From Pseudonocardia sp. ICBG1293 (GTDB lineage: Bacteria; Actinomycetota; Actinomycetes; Mycobacteriales; Pseudonocardiaceae): 64,000 bases of DNA. Positions 7,464 to 15,438 of the stretch are shown here, one piece after another. Position 1 is the stretch's first letter; every line of letters begins with the position of its first letter. A model generated the notes under the pieces. The model searched no databases. It saw nothing but the letters and a program-made list of their open reading frames with translations, and was not told the origin of the DNA. The position numbers and the translations under genes are program-made. The stretch is taken from contig NZ_JAHLEL010000085.1 of NCBI RefSeq assembly GCF_020131355.1, forward strand, positions 124,001-188,000, read 5' to 3'.

Positions 7464-7749
7464 TAAGGCCTACTCCTCACGCGCCATCCGCGCCCACCTG
7501 CGCAGACGACGGATCGTCGCGGTCATCCCGGAGCCGGCTGACCAGCAGGGACACCGGAAACGACGCGGCACACGCGGCGGCCGACCACCGGCGTTCGACC
7601 GGGTCGACTACCGCGGCCGCAACGTCGTCGAACGCGGGTTCTGCGAGGTCAAGCAGTGGCGCGGCCTCGCGACCCGCTACGACAAACTCGCCCTGACCTT
7701 CCGCGGCGGAGTTGCACTGAAGGCCATCGTCACCTGGTTGCGCACTTTA
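7464..7749 (+). pseudogene. IS5-family transposase, C-terminal part
   Basis: This continues the frame broken at 3541: KAYSSRAIRAHLRRR, then RGGRPPAFD, then NVVERGFCEVKQWRGLATRYDK with the catalytic Glu of VERGF. The original gene would have ended TWLRTLGDTP and a TAG inside the IS end. Copy C now changes that ending to a longer unrelated tail that stops at 7821. Confidence 0.85.
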
Positions 7750-7870
7750 GAGGTCGTTTCAGAACGACTTGTCGAGTTTCCATTGACCCCTCGACGACAG
7801 ATCAAACGGCAGGTCAGATAGCCGCTTGTCGTCTACAACAGACACGTCGACCTCGTTCTGAAATGACCTC
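7750..7870 (+). repeat. 121-bp miniature inverted-repeat element, copy C
   Basis: Identical to copies A and B. It is flanked by TTA on both sides (7747-7749 and 7871-7873), a simple insertion with a three-base TNA duplication into the right end of the outer IS5-family element. It is the reference single-copy insertion for this family. Confidence 0.9.
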
Positions 7871-7897
7871 TTAGGAGACACGCCCTAGACCTCGACC

Positions 7898-9145
7898 ATG
7901 ACCCCGACGCCCGACCCGGCCACGCAGGACCTGCTCGACCGCATCGACCGCTTCGCCGCCGACGAGCTGGCCCCGCTCGAACGCGAGCACCCGCAGTTCT
8001 TCGACCACCGCCGCGAGTTCGCCCGCACCGACCTCGACCACGGCGGGGTCCCGGCGCGGGAGTGGGAGGAGCTGCTGACCGAGATGACGCGGCGCGCGGA
8101 CCGGGCCGGGCTGTACCGGTTCGCGCTGCCCGCCGCACTCGGCGGCGCCGACGGGGCGAACCTCGCGATGGCGCAGGTCCGCGAGCACCTTGCGGCCGGC
8201 CCGGTCGGGCTGCACAGCGACCTGCAGTCCGAGACGAGCTGCGTCGGGAACTTCCCACTGGTGGAGCTGCTGTGGCGGGCGGGCACCGCCGAGCAGCGCG
8301 GCTGGATCGAGCCGCTGGTCCGGCGCGAGGTGAGCGGCGGGTTCGGGCTGACCGAGCCCGGCCACGGCAGCGCCGCGACCTGGATGGGGACCCGCGCGGT
8401 GCGCCGTGACGGCGGCTGGGTGATCGACGGGGCGAAGCGGTTCAACACCGGCATGCACCGCCCGGGGATCGACGTCGTCTTCGCCCGCACCGGCGGCGAG
8501 CCCGGCGACGCCCGCGGCATCACCGCGTTCGTCGTCCCGACCGACACACCCGGGTTCCGGGTCGAGCGGCACGCCTGGACGATGGCCATGCCGACCGACC
8601 ACTCCGACGTGACCCTCGACGGCGTCCGCGTCCCGGACTCCGCGGTGCTCGGCGAGCCGGGCGCCGGGCTCGACCTCGCGTTGCTGTTCGTGCACGAGAA
8701 CCGCATCCGCCAGGCCGCGTCCAGCCTCGGCGCGGCCCGGTTCTGCATCGACGCGGCGGTGACCTACGCCCGCGAGCGGGAGGTCTTCGGGCGCGCGCTG
8801 GCGTCGAACCAGGCGGTCCAGTGGCCCCTGGTCGAGCTGCACACCGAGGCCACCCTGGTGCGCGCGCTGGTCCGGGCGACCGCGGCGGCGATGGACACCG
8901 ACGGGAAGGTCGCGCTGTCGGAGCAGGTGTCGATGTGCAATCTGCGGGCCAACCGGCTCGCCTGCGAGGCCGCCGACCGGGCGATGCAGGTGCACGGCGG
9001 GCTCGGCTACACCCGCGACGTGCCGTTCGAGCACATCTACCGCCACCACCGCCGGTACCGCATCACCGAGGGCACCGAGGAGATCCAGGTCCGCACCATC
9101 GCCCGCGAGCTGTTCGGCTTCGGCCGGCGGGCGGGCACGTCGTGA
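7898..9145 (+). CDS. Acyl-CoA dehydrogenase
   Basis: The 415-residue protein has the full acyl-CoA dehydrogenase layout: an N-terminal helical domain, a beta domain with GFGLTEPGHGS and the substrate/FAD contact stretch, and a C-terminal helical domain with MQVHGGLGYTRDVPFEHIYR and RITEGTEEIQ. It would oxidise an acyl-CoA at C2-C3 with FAD. The start ATG lies nine bases after the IS5-family end, with no ribosome site between, so the native leader has been replaced. The stop overlaps the next start as GTGA. Pairing with an APH-like gene recalls the ACAD10/11 fusion. Confidence 0.93.
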   Translation: MTPTPDPATQDLLDRIDRFAADELAPLEREHPQFFDHRREFARTDLDHGGVPAREWEELLTEMTRRADRAGLYRFALPAALGGADGANLAMAQVREHLAAGPVGLHSDLQSETSCVGNFPLVELLWRAGTAEQRGWIEPLVRREVSGGFGLTEPGHGSAATWMGTRAVRRDGGWVIDGAKRFNTGMHRPGIDVVFARTGGEPGDARGITAFVVPTDTPGFRVERHAWTMAMPTDHSDVTLDGVRVPDSAVLGEPGAGLDLALLFVHENRIRQAASSLGAARFCIDAAVTYAREREVFGRALASNQAVQWPLVELHTEATLVRALVRATAAAMDTDGKVALSEQVSMCNLRANRLACEAADRAMQVHGGLGYTRDVPFEHIYRHHRRYRITEGTEEIQVRTIARELFGFGRRAGTS

Positions 9146-10224
9146 GCGGGCCGGACCCCGATGCGCTCGCGCGGTGGCTGGGCGACCGGGTCGAGGTCAC
9201 CGGGCCGCTGCGGGTCCACCGGATCGGCGACGGCCAGTCCAACGTCACCAGCCTGGTCACCGACGCGGCCGGTCGCGCGTGGGTCCTGCGCCACCGCCCG
9301 GCCGGGGCGGCCGCCGACGACGCGCTGCGGGAGGCCGGGGTCCTGCGCGGGCTGGCCGGCGGACCGGTCCCGGTCCCGGCCGTCGTCGCGTCGGGATCCG
9401 GTGTCGACGGCGTGCCGGGTGATGTCTTCGTGATGGAGCGGTCGCCGGGCGCGGTCCTGGCCCGGGAGGTCGATGCCGACGCGCTGCCCGTGCCGCAGCG
9501 GCGCGCGCTGACCGCTGACGTGGTCGCGGTGCTGGCCCGGCTGCACGGCGTCGACCCGGGGCGGATCGGGCCGGTCCGCGGCGACGCCGACGAGCTGTTC
9601 GCGCGCCGGGTCCGGCGCACCGCCCGCAACTGGGAGGCCTGGGCGGGGTCGGCGCGCGAAAGCGTCGACGCGGCCTGGAGGGAGGCCCACCGGCGGATCG
9701 CCGCCGCGCCGCCGCGGGCCCAGCGGCTCGCCGTCGTCCACGGGGACTACCGGCTCGCGAACCTGCTCGTCGACGGCGGCCGGGTCACCGCCGTCCTGGA
9801 CTGGGAGCTGTGCACCCACGGCGACCCGCTGGTCGACCTCGCCTGGCTCCTCGACGACTGGCGCGGCCCCGGCGAGCCCGCCGTCGCGATCCCGAGCCCG
9901 ACCCGGGCCGGCGGCTTCGGCGACCGCGCGGAGCTCGCGGCCGACTACGCCGCCCGCACCGGCCTGGACCTGTCCGGGCTGGACCGCTACCGGGCGCTGA
10001 CCCACTGGACGGCGGCGACGCTGCTGCAGGGGGTGCTGGTCCGGCGGCGGTCCGGAGTGCTCGGGGGGCACGGGGTGATCGACCCGGTCGCGGTGGAGCG
10101 GTCGGTCCGCGACCTGGTCGACGGCGCCCTCAGCCTGCTGCCGGGGACCGCGTCGGGGACCCGATCCGCGCCCCGACCTGGTGCAGCACGCTCGCCAGGT
10201 CCCAGTAGTCGTCGTGCGAGGTGA
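9142..10224 (+). CDS. APH-family phosphotransferase linked to acyl-CoA dehydrogenase
   Basis: This is a 360-residue aminoglycoside-phosphotransferase-fold kinase. It shows the nucleotide loop IGDGQSNVT, the catalytic loop VVHGDYRLANLLVD (HGD and N) and the metal-binding D of VLDWELCTHGDPLVDLAW. Homologues sit beside or are fused to acyl-CoA dehydrogenases (the ACAD10/11 type) and are thought to phosphorylate hydroxy-acyl substrates; this role is inferred. GTG 9142 overlaps the dehydrogenase stop. The last 95 bases overlap the convergent gene at 10130, and the Pro/Ser/Arg-rich tail looks nonconserved. Confidence 0.9.
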   Translation: MSGPDPDALARWLGDRVEVTGPLRVHRIGDGQSNVTSLVTDAAGRAWVLRHRPAGAAADDALREAGVLRGLAGGPVPVPAVVASGSGVDGVPGDVFVMERSPGAVLAREVDADALPVPQRRALTADVVAVLARLHGVDPGRIGPVRGDADELFARRVRRTARNWEAWAGSARESVDAAWREAHRRIAAAPPRAQRLAVVHGDYRLANLLVDGGRVTAVLDWELCTHGDPLVDLAWLLDDWRGPGEPAVAIPSPTRAGGFGDRAELAADYAARTGLDLSGLDRYRALTHWTAATLLQGVLVRRRSGVLGGHGVIDPVAVERSVRDLVDGALSLLPGTASGTRSAPRPGAARSPGPSSRRAR

Positions 10225-10594
10225 GCAGGCCGTCGTCGTCGTAGGTGCCGACGGCGACGCCCGGCACCGAGAACCGGGCGCCCGCCACGTCGACGAGCTC
10301 CCCGGACCGCAGCCGCAGCGGCCCGCGGACCGTGCCCGACCACGCCCACCGCGAGGTGAGCCGCCCGTCGCCGGCCCAGGTCTCGCCGAACTCGATGTGC
10401 GAGTCCGGGGCGAAGACGAGCATGAACCGGTGTAACCGGGCGATCTCGTCGCGGCCGCGGTAGGTGCCGTCGAGCGCGATGTCGCGGTACACGCCGTCCG
10501 GGGCGAAGAAGGACAGCAGCGCGTCCGGGGCGGCGGTCCACGCGGCGCCGTAGGCCGAGGCGAAGGCCGGGTCGGCCGGGTGCGGGGTGCTCAC
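10130..10594 (-). CDS. SnoaL/NTF2-like protein
   Basis: The product is 154 residues. Landmarks are FFAPDGVYRDIALDGTYRGRDEI, a central sheet with FAPDSHIEFGETWAGDGRL and the final DDDGLLTSHDDYWD, all typical of the NTF2-like cone fold used by SnoaL cyclases, ketosteroid isomerases and related hydratases. GTG 10594 overlaps the crotonase stop. It is the last gene of a minus-strand operon that starts at 13981, so it probably acts on an intermediate of that pathway. The reaction cannot be assigned. Confidence 0.8.
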   Translation of the reverse strand: MSTPHPADPAFASAYGAAWTAAPDALLSFFAPDGVYRDIALDGTYRGRDEIARLHRFMLVFAPDSHIEFGETWAGDGRLTSRWAWSGTVRGPLRLRSGELVDVAGARFSVPGVAVGTYDDDGLLTSHDDYWDLASVLHQVGARIGSPTRSPAAG

Positions 10595-11385
10595 GGCCGG
10601 ACCAGCCGCTCGGTGGCCTTGCTGGTGCCCGAACGCAGCCGGTCCAGACCCTCGGCGATCCGCCGGGTGAACAGCCCGCGCTGGAGCAGGTCGTGGGTGA
10701 CCCGCAGCTCGTAGGCGGTGGCGGCGACGTGGTCCATGTGCGACGCGCGCAGCGCGACCTCCTTGAGCACCGTGGTCAGCTCGCTGCCGTGCTCGGCGAT
10801 CTGCGTCGCCAGGGTCAGGGCCGACTCGCGCAGCGTCCCCACCGGCACGACCTCGTCGACGAGGCCGCAGCGCAGCGCCTCCTGGGCGTCGATCGGGTCG
10901 CCGGTGAAGAACATCCGGCGGGCCCGCTGCGTGTTCGTCCTGCGCAGGATCGCGTGGTAGAAGCCGTTCATCGCGTACTTGACCTGCGTCGATCCGAACG
11001 CGGCGTTCTCCGAGGCGATGGTGATGTCGCACATGTTGGCCAGGTCCATGCCGTAGCCGGGGGCGACGCCGGCGACCGCCGCCACGGTGGGCTTGCGGTA
11101 GTCGTAGATCGTGACCATCAGCTTGTGGGCCAGGTCGGTGAACCGGGTCCGGTCGTCGCCGGTGGTGTCCTGCAGGACGTCGAGCGCCCAGCCGGCGCAG
11201 AAGAAGTCCTCGTTGCCGATGAGCAGGACGCAGGCGACGTCGTCGTCCTCGGCCCAGGCCGCGAGCGCGGCGACGATCTCCTCGTGCAGCTCCCAGCCCA
11301 GCGCGTTGCGCTTCTCCGGGTGGTCGAGCTGCAGGATGCCGACCCCGTTCTCGACGGAGGTCCTCAGGTAGCGGTACTCGGTCAC
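10591..11385 (-). CDS. Enoyl-CoA hydratase/isomerase (crotonase) family protein
   Basis: The 264-residue crotonase-fold protein contains the CoA/oxyanion elements DHPEKRNALGWELHEEI, CAGWALDVLQ and AGVAPGYGMDLANMCDITIASENAAFGS. GTG 11385 follows GGAAGGA. The oxyanion-hole Gly-rich loop is GVAPGYG, and the usual hydratase Glu pair is not obvious, so isomerase or hydrolase activity is possible. Its stop overlaps the NTF2-like gene, and SDR and ligase genes lie upstream, giving a short beta-oxidation-like operon. Confidence 0.9.
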   Translation of the reverse strand: MTEYRYLRTSVENGVGILQLDHPEKRNALGWELHEEIVAALAAWAEDDDVACVLLIGNEDFFCAGWALDVLQDTTGDDRTRFTDLAHKLMVTIYDYRKPTVAAVAGVAPGYGMDLANMCDITIASENAAFGSTQVKYAMNGFYHAILRRTNTQRARRMFFTGDPIDAQEALRCGLVDEVVPVGTLRESALTLATQIAEHGSELTTVLKEVALRASHMDHVAATAYELRVTHDLLQRGLFTRRIAEGLDRLRSGTSKATERLVRP

Positions 11386-11414
11386 GCGTGTCCTTCCAGG
11401 GTCGCCCGCCGCGC

Positions 11415-12344
11415 TCAGCAGCAGGCCTCGGTTCCGGGTCGGGTGGCGCCGGTCCCGCGGGCCGCGTCGCAGGCGGCGGCGAGGGAGTCGGCGGTGGCGG
11501 TGGGGTGGTCGGGCGGGCGACCGGCGAAGTCGGTCACCCCGGCCCAGTGCGTGGCGACGTCGGCCGGTCCGGGCGGCCGGCCGTCGGGGCCGGCGAGGCG
11601 GACGCCGTGCGAGCGCTCCCAGCGCAGCACCGAGGCCCAGCCGCCGCCGGTCTCGACGACCTCGCCGGTCAGCGGGCACGACGGCAGTGCCAGGGCGACG
11701 ACGACCGGGGCGACGTCGGCGGCCCGCAGCGCCTGCGCGGGACGGTCGCGGAAGACCTCCTCGGTCATCGAGGTCAGCGCCATCGGGGCGACGGCGTTGA
11801 CCCGGATCCCGAACCGGTCGCCCTCGGCGGCCAGCGTCCGGGCCAGCCCGAGGACCCCGGCCTTCGCCGCGGCGTAGGCGGCCTGGCCGGGGTTGCCGTG
11901 CAGCCCGGCGCCCGACGTGGTCAGCACGATCGCCCCGCCCCGGAGTCGCAGGTGCGGCCAGGCCGCGGAGCAGGCCGTCCAGCTGCCACGCAGGTGCACG
12001 TCGACGACGGCGTCCCAGTCGTCGTCGGTGAGCCGGGAGACCGCGCGGTCGCGGGTCGCCCCGGCGTTGACGACGAGCACGTCGAGCCGGCCGAGCGCGC
12101 CGACGGTGTCGGCGACCAGGGCGCGTCCGTCACGGGCGTCGCCGGTCAGCGGGTGCGCGCGGCCGCCGCCGGAGCGGATCCGCGCGACGACGGCGCCCGC
12201 CGCGTCGGCGGTGCGGGCGTGCACGGCGACCGTGGCACCGGCCGCGGCCAGCGCGGTCGCGTACGCCGCGCCCAGCCCCCGGCCGGCGCCGGTGACCAGC
12301 GCGACCGTGCCCTCGGCGAACCGGGCGGTGTCCGTCGTGCTCAC
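11415..12344 (-). CDS. Short-chain dehydrogenase/reductase
   Basis: The 309-residue SDR has the nucleotide motif TGAGRGLG near residue 20, NAG in VVNAGATRD, the serine in TTSGAGLHG and the catalytic AYAAAKAG pair. It is expected to oxidise a hydroxyacyl-CoA or steroid-like alcohol with NAD(P). The C-terminal ~80 residues (from about LTGEVVETGGGWASVL) resemble the longer bacterial HSD17B4/FabG-like SDRs. The GTG start overlaps the ligase stop. Confidence 0.9.
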   Translation of the reverse strand: MSTTDTARFAEGTVALVTGAGRGLGAAYATALAAAGATVAVHARTADAAGAVVARIRSGGGRAHPLTGDARDGRALVADTVGALGRLDVLVVNAGATRDRAVSRLTDDDWDAVVDVHLRGSWTACSAAWPHLRLRGGAIVLTTSGAGLHGNPGQAAYAAAKAGVLGLARTLAAEGDRFGIRVNAVAPMALTSMTEEVFRDRPAQALRAADVAPVVVALALPSCPLTGEVVETGGGWASVLRWERSHGVRLAGPDGRPPGPADVATHWAGVTDFAGRPPDHPTATADSLAAACDAARGTGATRPGTEACC

Positions 12345-13981
12345 GCGGGCGCCGTGCGTCGGGCGCGCCAGAGGTCGAGGTCGGGCAGCCCCGCCAGGGT
12401 GTGCTTGCGGATCTTGCCGGTTGCGGTGACCGGGATGTCGGCGACGACGTGCCACTCGACGGGGGTCTTCGCCCGTGCCAGCCGCTGCCCGGCGACGTGG
12501 TCGAGCAGCGGGTAGACGCCGGCGGCGCGGGCGTCGTCGTCGAGGACCACCCAGGCGCCGACGGCCTCCCCGAGACGCTCGTCGGGCACGGCGGTGACCG
12601 CGACCCGCCGGACCCCGGGGGCCGAGGCGATCGCCAGCTCGATGTCCATCGTGGAGAACTTCTCGCCGCCCCGGTTCACGATGTCCTTGGTGCGCCCGAC
12701 GATCTGGACCCAGCCCTCGTCGTCGACCCGGCCGACGTCGCCGGGGGAGAACCAGCCGTCGTCGTCGACCTGCTCGGCGGTGACGACCGGGTCGGTGTAG
12801 CACTCCAGCAGCTGGGGGCCGCGGATCCGCAGCCTGCCGACGGTGCCGGGCGGGACGGGCGCCCCGTCCTCGTCGACGACGGTCATCTCCATCCCGCGCA
12901 GCAGCCGACCGTCCCAGGCCCGCCTGCGCTCCAGCGGGTCGTCCGCGGCGGCGATCGCGAGGACGCCCGCGGTCTCGGTCATCCCGTAGGCCCGCACCAC
13001 CCGTACACCCGCCTCGGACGCCCGGTCGACGATCTCCGGGGCGATCGCGGCGCCCGCACAGGCGTAGGTGTCGAGCCGGTGGCCCTCGGGCCGGGTCCGG
13101 TAGCGCTCGACGAGGTCGGCGACGAACACGGTCGCGCCCATCATCAGCGTGACCCGCTCGGCCTCGATGAGCTCGACGGCGTCGTCGGGTCGCCAGCCGG
13201 ACATCACCACCGAGCGGCCGCCCAGGAAGACTGGGAACACCACGGCCGCGACGAAGCCGCCCAGGTGCGACAGCGGCGTCGCGGCGAGGGTGACCGTGTG
13301 CTCCCCGGCGCCGAGCGCGTCGCGGAAGTTGACCAGGTGCGCGACGACGGCGCGGTGCGACAGCAGCGCCCCCTTCGGTGCCGCGGTGGTCCCGGAGGTG
13401 TAGAGCAGCAGTGCCGGGTCGGCGGGCCCGCGGGTGACCGTGAGCGGCTCGTCGACGGCCGTCGCCGCGTCGGGGACCGCGACCCAGCCGGGGCGCCCGC
13501 CGCCGACGAGGTAGCGCACCACCGGGTCCAGGCCCGCCTCGTCGAGCAGTCCGTCGAGCTCGGCGGCCGGGTCGCGCGGGCCGAGCGCGTCGACGGTGCA
13601 CACCGCCGCGGGGCGGCAGTCGGCGACGATCTGGCGCATCTCGTGCTCGCGGTAGATCGGGATGACGGGCACGTCCACCGCACCCGCCCGGAACGCCGCG
13701 ACCTGCACCGCGAGCGCCTCGAGCCGGTTGGGCAGCTGGACCAGGACCCGGTCGCACGGGGCCACGCCGCGCCGGACGAGGTCCTGGGCGATCGCGCGGG
13801 TCCAGCGCTCGAACTCGCCGTAGCCCACGCGGCGGCCCTCGAAGCAGAACAGCTCCCGCTCGGGGTGGCGGGCGGCCGCCGCGGGGACCAGGTCGGCCAG
13901 TGTGGTCGCGGTCCACAGACCCGACGCGCGGTAGCCGGCGTACCGGTAGGCGGTGCTGGCGGAGGGGGTGGCAGTCGTCAT
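12341..13981 (-). CDS. Acyl-CoA synthetase / AMP-dependent ligase (FadD-like)
   Basis: This is an ANL-superfamily enzyme of 546 residues. It has the P-loop LLYTSGTTAAPKG, the A5 motif YGMTETAG, the hinge SPGDVGRVDDEGWVQIVGRTKD and the C-terminal lysine in ATGKIRKHTL. It would convert a carboxylic acid to its CoA thioester with ATP. ATG 13981 is preferred because GGAG precedes it; an in-frame ATG at 14020 lies inside the operator palindrome. It is the first gene of the operon running down to 10130. Confidence 0.92.
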   Translation of the reverse strand: MTTATPSASTAYRYAGYRASGLWTATTLADLVPAAAARHPERELFCFEGRRVGYGEFERWTRAIAQDLVRRGVAPCDRVLVQLPNRLEALAVQVAAFRAGAVDVPVIPIYREHEMRQIVADCRPAAVCTVDALGPRDPAAELDGLLDEAGLDPVVRYLVGGGRPGWVAVPDAATAVDEPLTVTRGPADPALLLYTSGTTAAPKGALLSHRAVVAHLVNFRDALGAGEHTVTLAATPLSHLGGFVAAVVFPVFLGGRSVVMSGWRPDDAVELIEAERVTLMMGATVFVADLVERYRTRPEGHRLDTYACAGAAIAPEIVDRASEAGVRVVRAYGMTETAGVLAIAAADDPLERRRAWDGRLLRGMEMTVVDEDGAPVPPGTVGRLRIRGPQLLECYTDPVVTAEQVDDDGWFSPGDVGRVDDEGWVQIVGRTKDIVNRGGEKFSTMDIELAIASAPGVRRVAVTAVPDERLGEAVGAWVVLDDDARAAGVYPLLDHVAGQRLARAKTPVEWHVVADIPVTATGKIRKHTLAGLPDLDLWRARRTAPA

Positions 13982-14008
13982 CGACGTGCTCCTACGGCTC
14001 GAACCGAC

Positions 14009-14040
14009 GTGATCCGTCACCGTATCTAGTGACGGATCAC
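14009..14040. promoter_or_regulatory. Perfect 12-8-12 palindromic operator upstream of ligase operon
   Basis: GTGATCCGTCAC, eight bases (CGTATCTA), then GTGACGGATCAC: both arms match perfectly. It lies 28 bp upstream of the ligase start, where a TetR or GntR repressor would block transcription. None of the neighbouring regulator genes has this sequence at its own start, so the cognate regulator is unknown. Confidence 0.7.
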
Positions 14041-14063
14041 TCGGTCAGGGTCCGAACGGCCGA

Positions 14064-14825
14064 TCAACGGCGGCGGAGGCGACCGAACGCCTCGCCGATG
14101 CGCTCCAGCACCTCGGGGTGGCGGATGACCTCGCGGTAGGCGGAGGTCTCGAACGACAGCGCGCTGATCGGGTCCATCGTGGGCGAGCGCAGCGCCAGCT
14201 CCTTGTTGATCATCGCCGAGCGCGTGGTGGTGGCCGCGATCGACCGGGCCAGTCCGGTCGCGGCGCCGACCACGCCACCGGTGGGCACCAGGCGGTCGAC
14301 CAGCCCGATCCGCAGCGCCTCCGCGGCGTCGATCCGGTCCCCGGAGAAGGTGAGCAGCTTGGCCTGGCTCAGCCCGACGATCTTCCACAACGGGGAGAAG
14401 TAGGGGGTCAGCCCGAACTTGATCTGCGGGAACCCGAACACGGCGTTCTCCGCGCCGATCCGGATGTCGCAGAACACGGCGATGTCGCAGCCGCCGCCCA
14501 GGGTCGGGCCCGCGCATGCGGCGATGGTGGGCTTGGCGTAGTCGAGCAGTGCGCCGTAGACCCGCAGGCACATGGCGGAGTACTCGTCGCGGGAGTCCTC
14601 GGTGAACGCCGACTGCAGGTCGAGGTCGAGGCCCGCGGAGAACGCCTCCTCGCCCCCGGTGATCACCACGGCGGCGACGTCGTCGTCGGCCCGCCACGCG
14701 TCGAGCTGGTCGCCCAGCGCGGCGAACAGCTCCAGGCTGAGCGCGTTGCGCCGGTGCATGCGGTTGAAGGTGATGGTGCCGACGCCGTCGGCGACGGTGG
14801 TGCGGACGGCCTCGTCGTCGGCCAT
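14064..14825 (-). CDS. Enoyl-CoA hydratase/isomerase family protein
   Basis: The 253-residue crotonase has NRMHRRNALSLELFAAL, the loop SAGLDLDLQ, CAGPTLGGGCDIAVFCDIRIG and FGFPQIKFGLTPYFSPLWKIVG. GGGCD is the oxyanion-hole turn. ATG 14825 follows GAGGAG. It pairs with the NTF2-like gene upstream (45-bp gap) and lies in the same direction as the ligase operon. It is paralogous to the crotonase at 10591 but clearly divergent, which fits two different steps of one pathway. Confidence 0.9.
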   Translation of the reverse strand: MADDEAVRTTVADGVGTITFNRMHRRNALSLELFAALGDQLDAWRADDDVAAVVITGGEEAFSAGLDLDLQSAFTEDSRDEYSAMCLRVYGALLDYAKPTIAACAGPTLGGGCDIAVFCDIRIGAENAVFGFPQIKFGLTPYFSPLWKIVGLSQAKLLTFSGDRIDAAEALRIGLVDRLVPTGGVVGAATGLARSIAATTTRSAMINKELALRSPTMDPISALSFETSAYREVIRHPEVLERIGEAFGRLRRR

Positions 14826-14869
14826 GGGGGTACTCCTCGGGTACGGGGAACGGTGGGGGAGGGGCCGGG

Positions 14870-15364
14870 TCAGCGGGTGGCCGCGGGGCTGCGGCCCAGC
14901 AGCGACAGCAGGTAGGCGCCGCCGACGCGGTCCTCGCGGGGCGGGAGCGCGCCGAGCTGGCGCATCATCCCGGTGATCTCGTACTGGGCGAGGTAGGACG
15001 ACAGCAGCCCGTCGGTGAACTCCAGGAAGATGTCGCAGCCGTAGGTGCTGAAGGTGGCGTCGGGGGCGAGCTTCGCCGGGCCGTGGCCGTACTGGCGGAA
15101 CAGGCACAGGGCCCGGCCGTCCTCGGGGGCGGTGAAGGTCTGGACCTCGTCGAAGGCGACGTCGGGCATGACCTCCCAGATCCGGTCGACGTAGGCGCGC
15201 ATGCCGTCGCGCCCGTCGATCACCTCCGGCCAGAAGACGGTGTCCTCCCAGCGGACGCCGGGGTGCAGGATCTCGAGCACCCGCTCGGTGTCGTGGGAGT
15301 TCCACGCCGCCAGCCAGCGGCGGGAGAAGTCACGCAGGAAGGCCTCGGTCTGTGGTGCCGGCAC
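14870..15364 (-). CDS. SnoaL/NTF2-like protein
   Basis: The 164-residue protein has the order WLAAWNSHDTERVLEILHPGV, WPEVIDGRDGMRAYV, then YGHGPAKLAPD and LEFTDGLLSSYLAQYE, an NTF2-like cone with a probable acidic active site. It leads the two-gene unit with the downstream crotonase. Function is unproven; small NTF2-like proteins in catabolic clusters often act as hydratases or isomerases. Confidence 0.82.
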   Translation of the reverse strand: MPAPQTEAFLRDFSRRWLAAWNSHDTERVLEILHPGVRWEDTVFWPEVIDGRDGMRAYVDRIWEVMPDVAFDEVQTFTAPEDGRALCLFRQYGHGPAKLAPDATFSTYGCDIFLEFTDGLLSSYLAQYEITGMMRQLGALPPREDRVGGAYLLSLLGRSPAATR

Positions 15365-15424
15365 GGCGGCTCCTCATCGGTTCGGAGGCCCGCACCGGTG
15401 CGGGCCGCAGGACATCACCCTAGC

Positions 15425-15438
15425 GATGATTAACTATC
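15425..15438. promoter_or_regulatory. Imperfect palindrome GATGATTAACTATC
   Basis: A TTAA-centred imperfect palindrome in a short AT-richer gap. It overlaps the 3' end of the TetR gene and lies about 60 bp upstream of the NTF2-like start, so it may be an operator for that unit. Weak evidence. Confidence 0.35.

Larger units (their letters stand above)
2891..7888 (+). mobile_element. IS5-family element, split by a nested composite insertion
   Basis: The ends are an 18-bp inverted repeat with one mismatch: CTAGGGCGCGTCTCCTAA at 2891, and CTAGGGCGTGTCTCCTAA read inward from 7888. The first four bases of each end are CTAG, so the true end may be GGGCG with CTAG as target duplication. The transposase gene is cut at 3541 and resumes at 7464. 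A 121-bp miniature element also sits in its right end (7750-7870). The element ends nine bases before the start codon of the next chromosomal gene. Confidence 0.82.

Noticed and set aside
7888..8000. Search for a tRNA gene or attachment site marking the end of the conjugative-type element
   Set aside because: No tRNA-like fold or repeated att core was seen near the IS/chromosome border or elsewhere in the window.
11415..13916. An 833-codon minus-strand frame covering the SDR and the ligase region
   Set aside because: The SDR begins at the GTG at 12344; the upstream part is an out-of-frame shadow of the ligase gene.
10691..15400. Several long plus-strand frames opposite the ligase, SDR and crotonase genes
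   Set aside because: Composition is that of antisense GC-rich shadows (Arg/Gly/Val/Asp-rich), with no motifs or ribosome sites.
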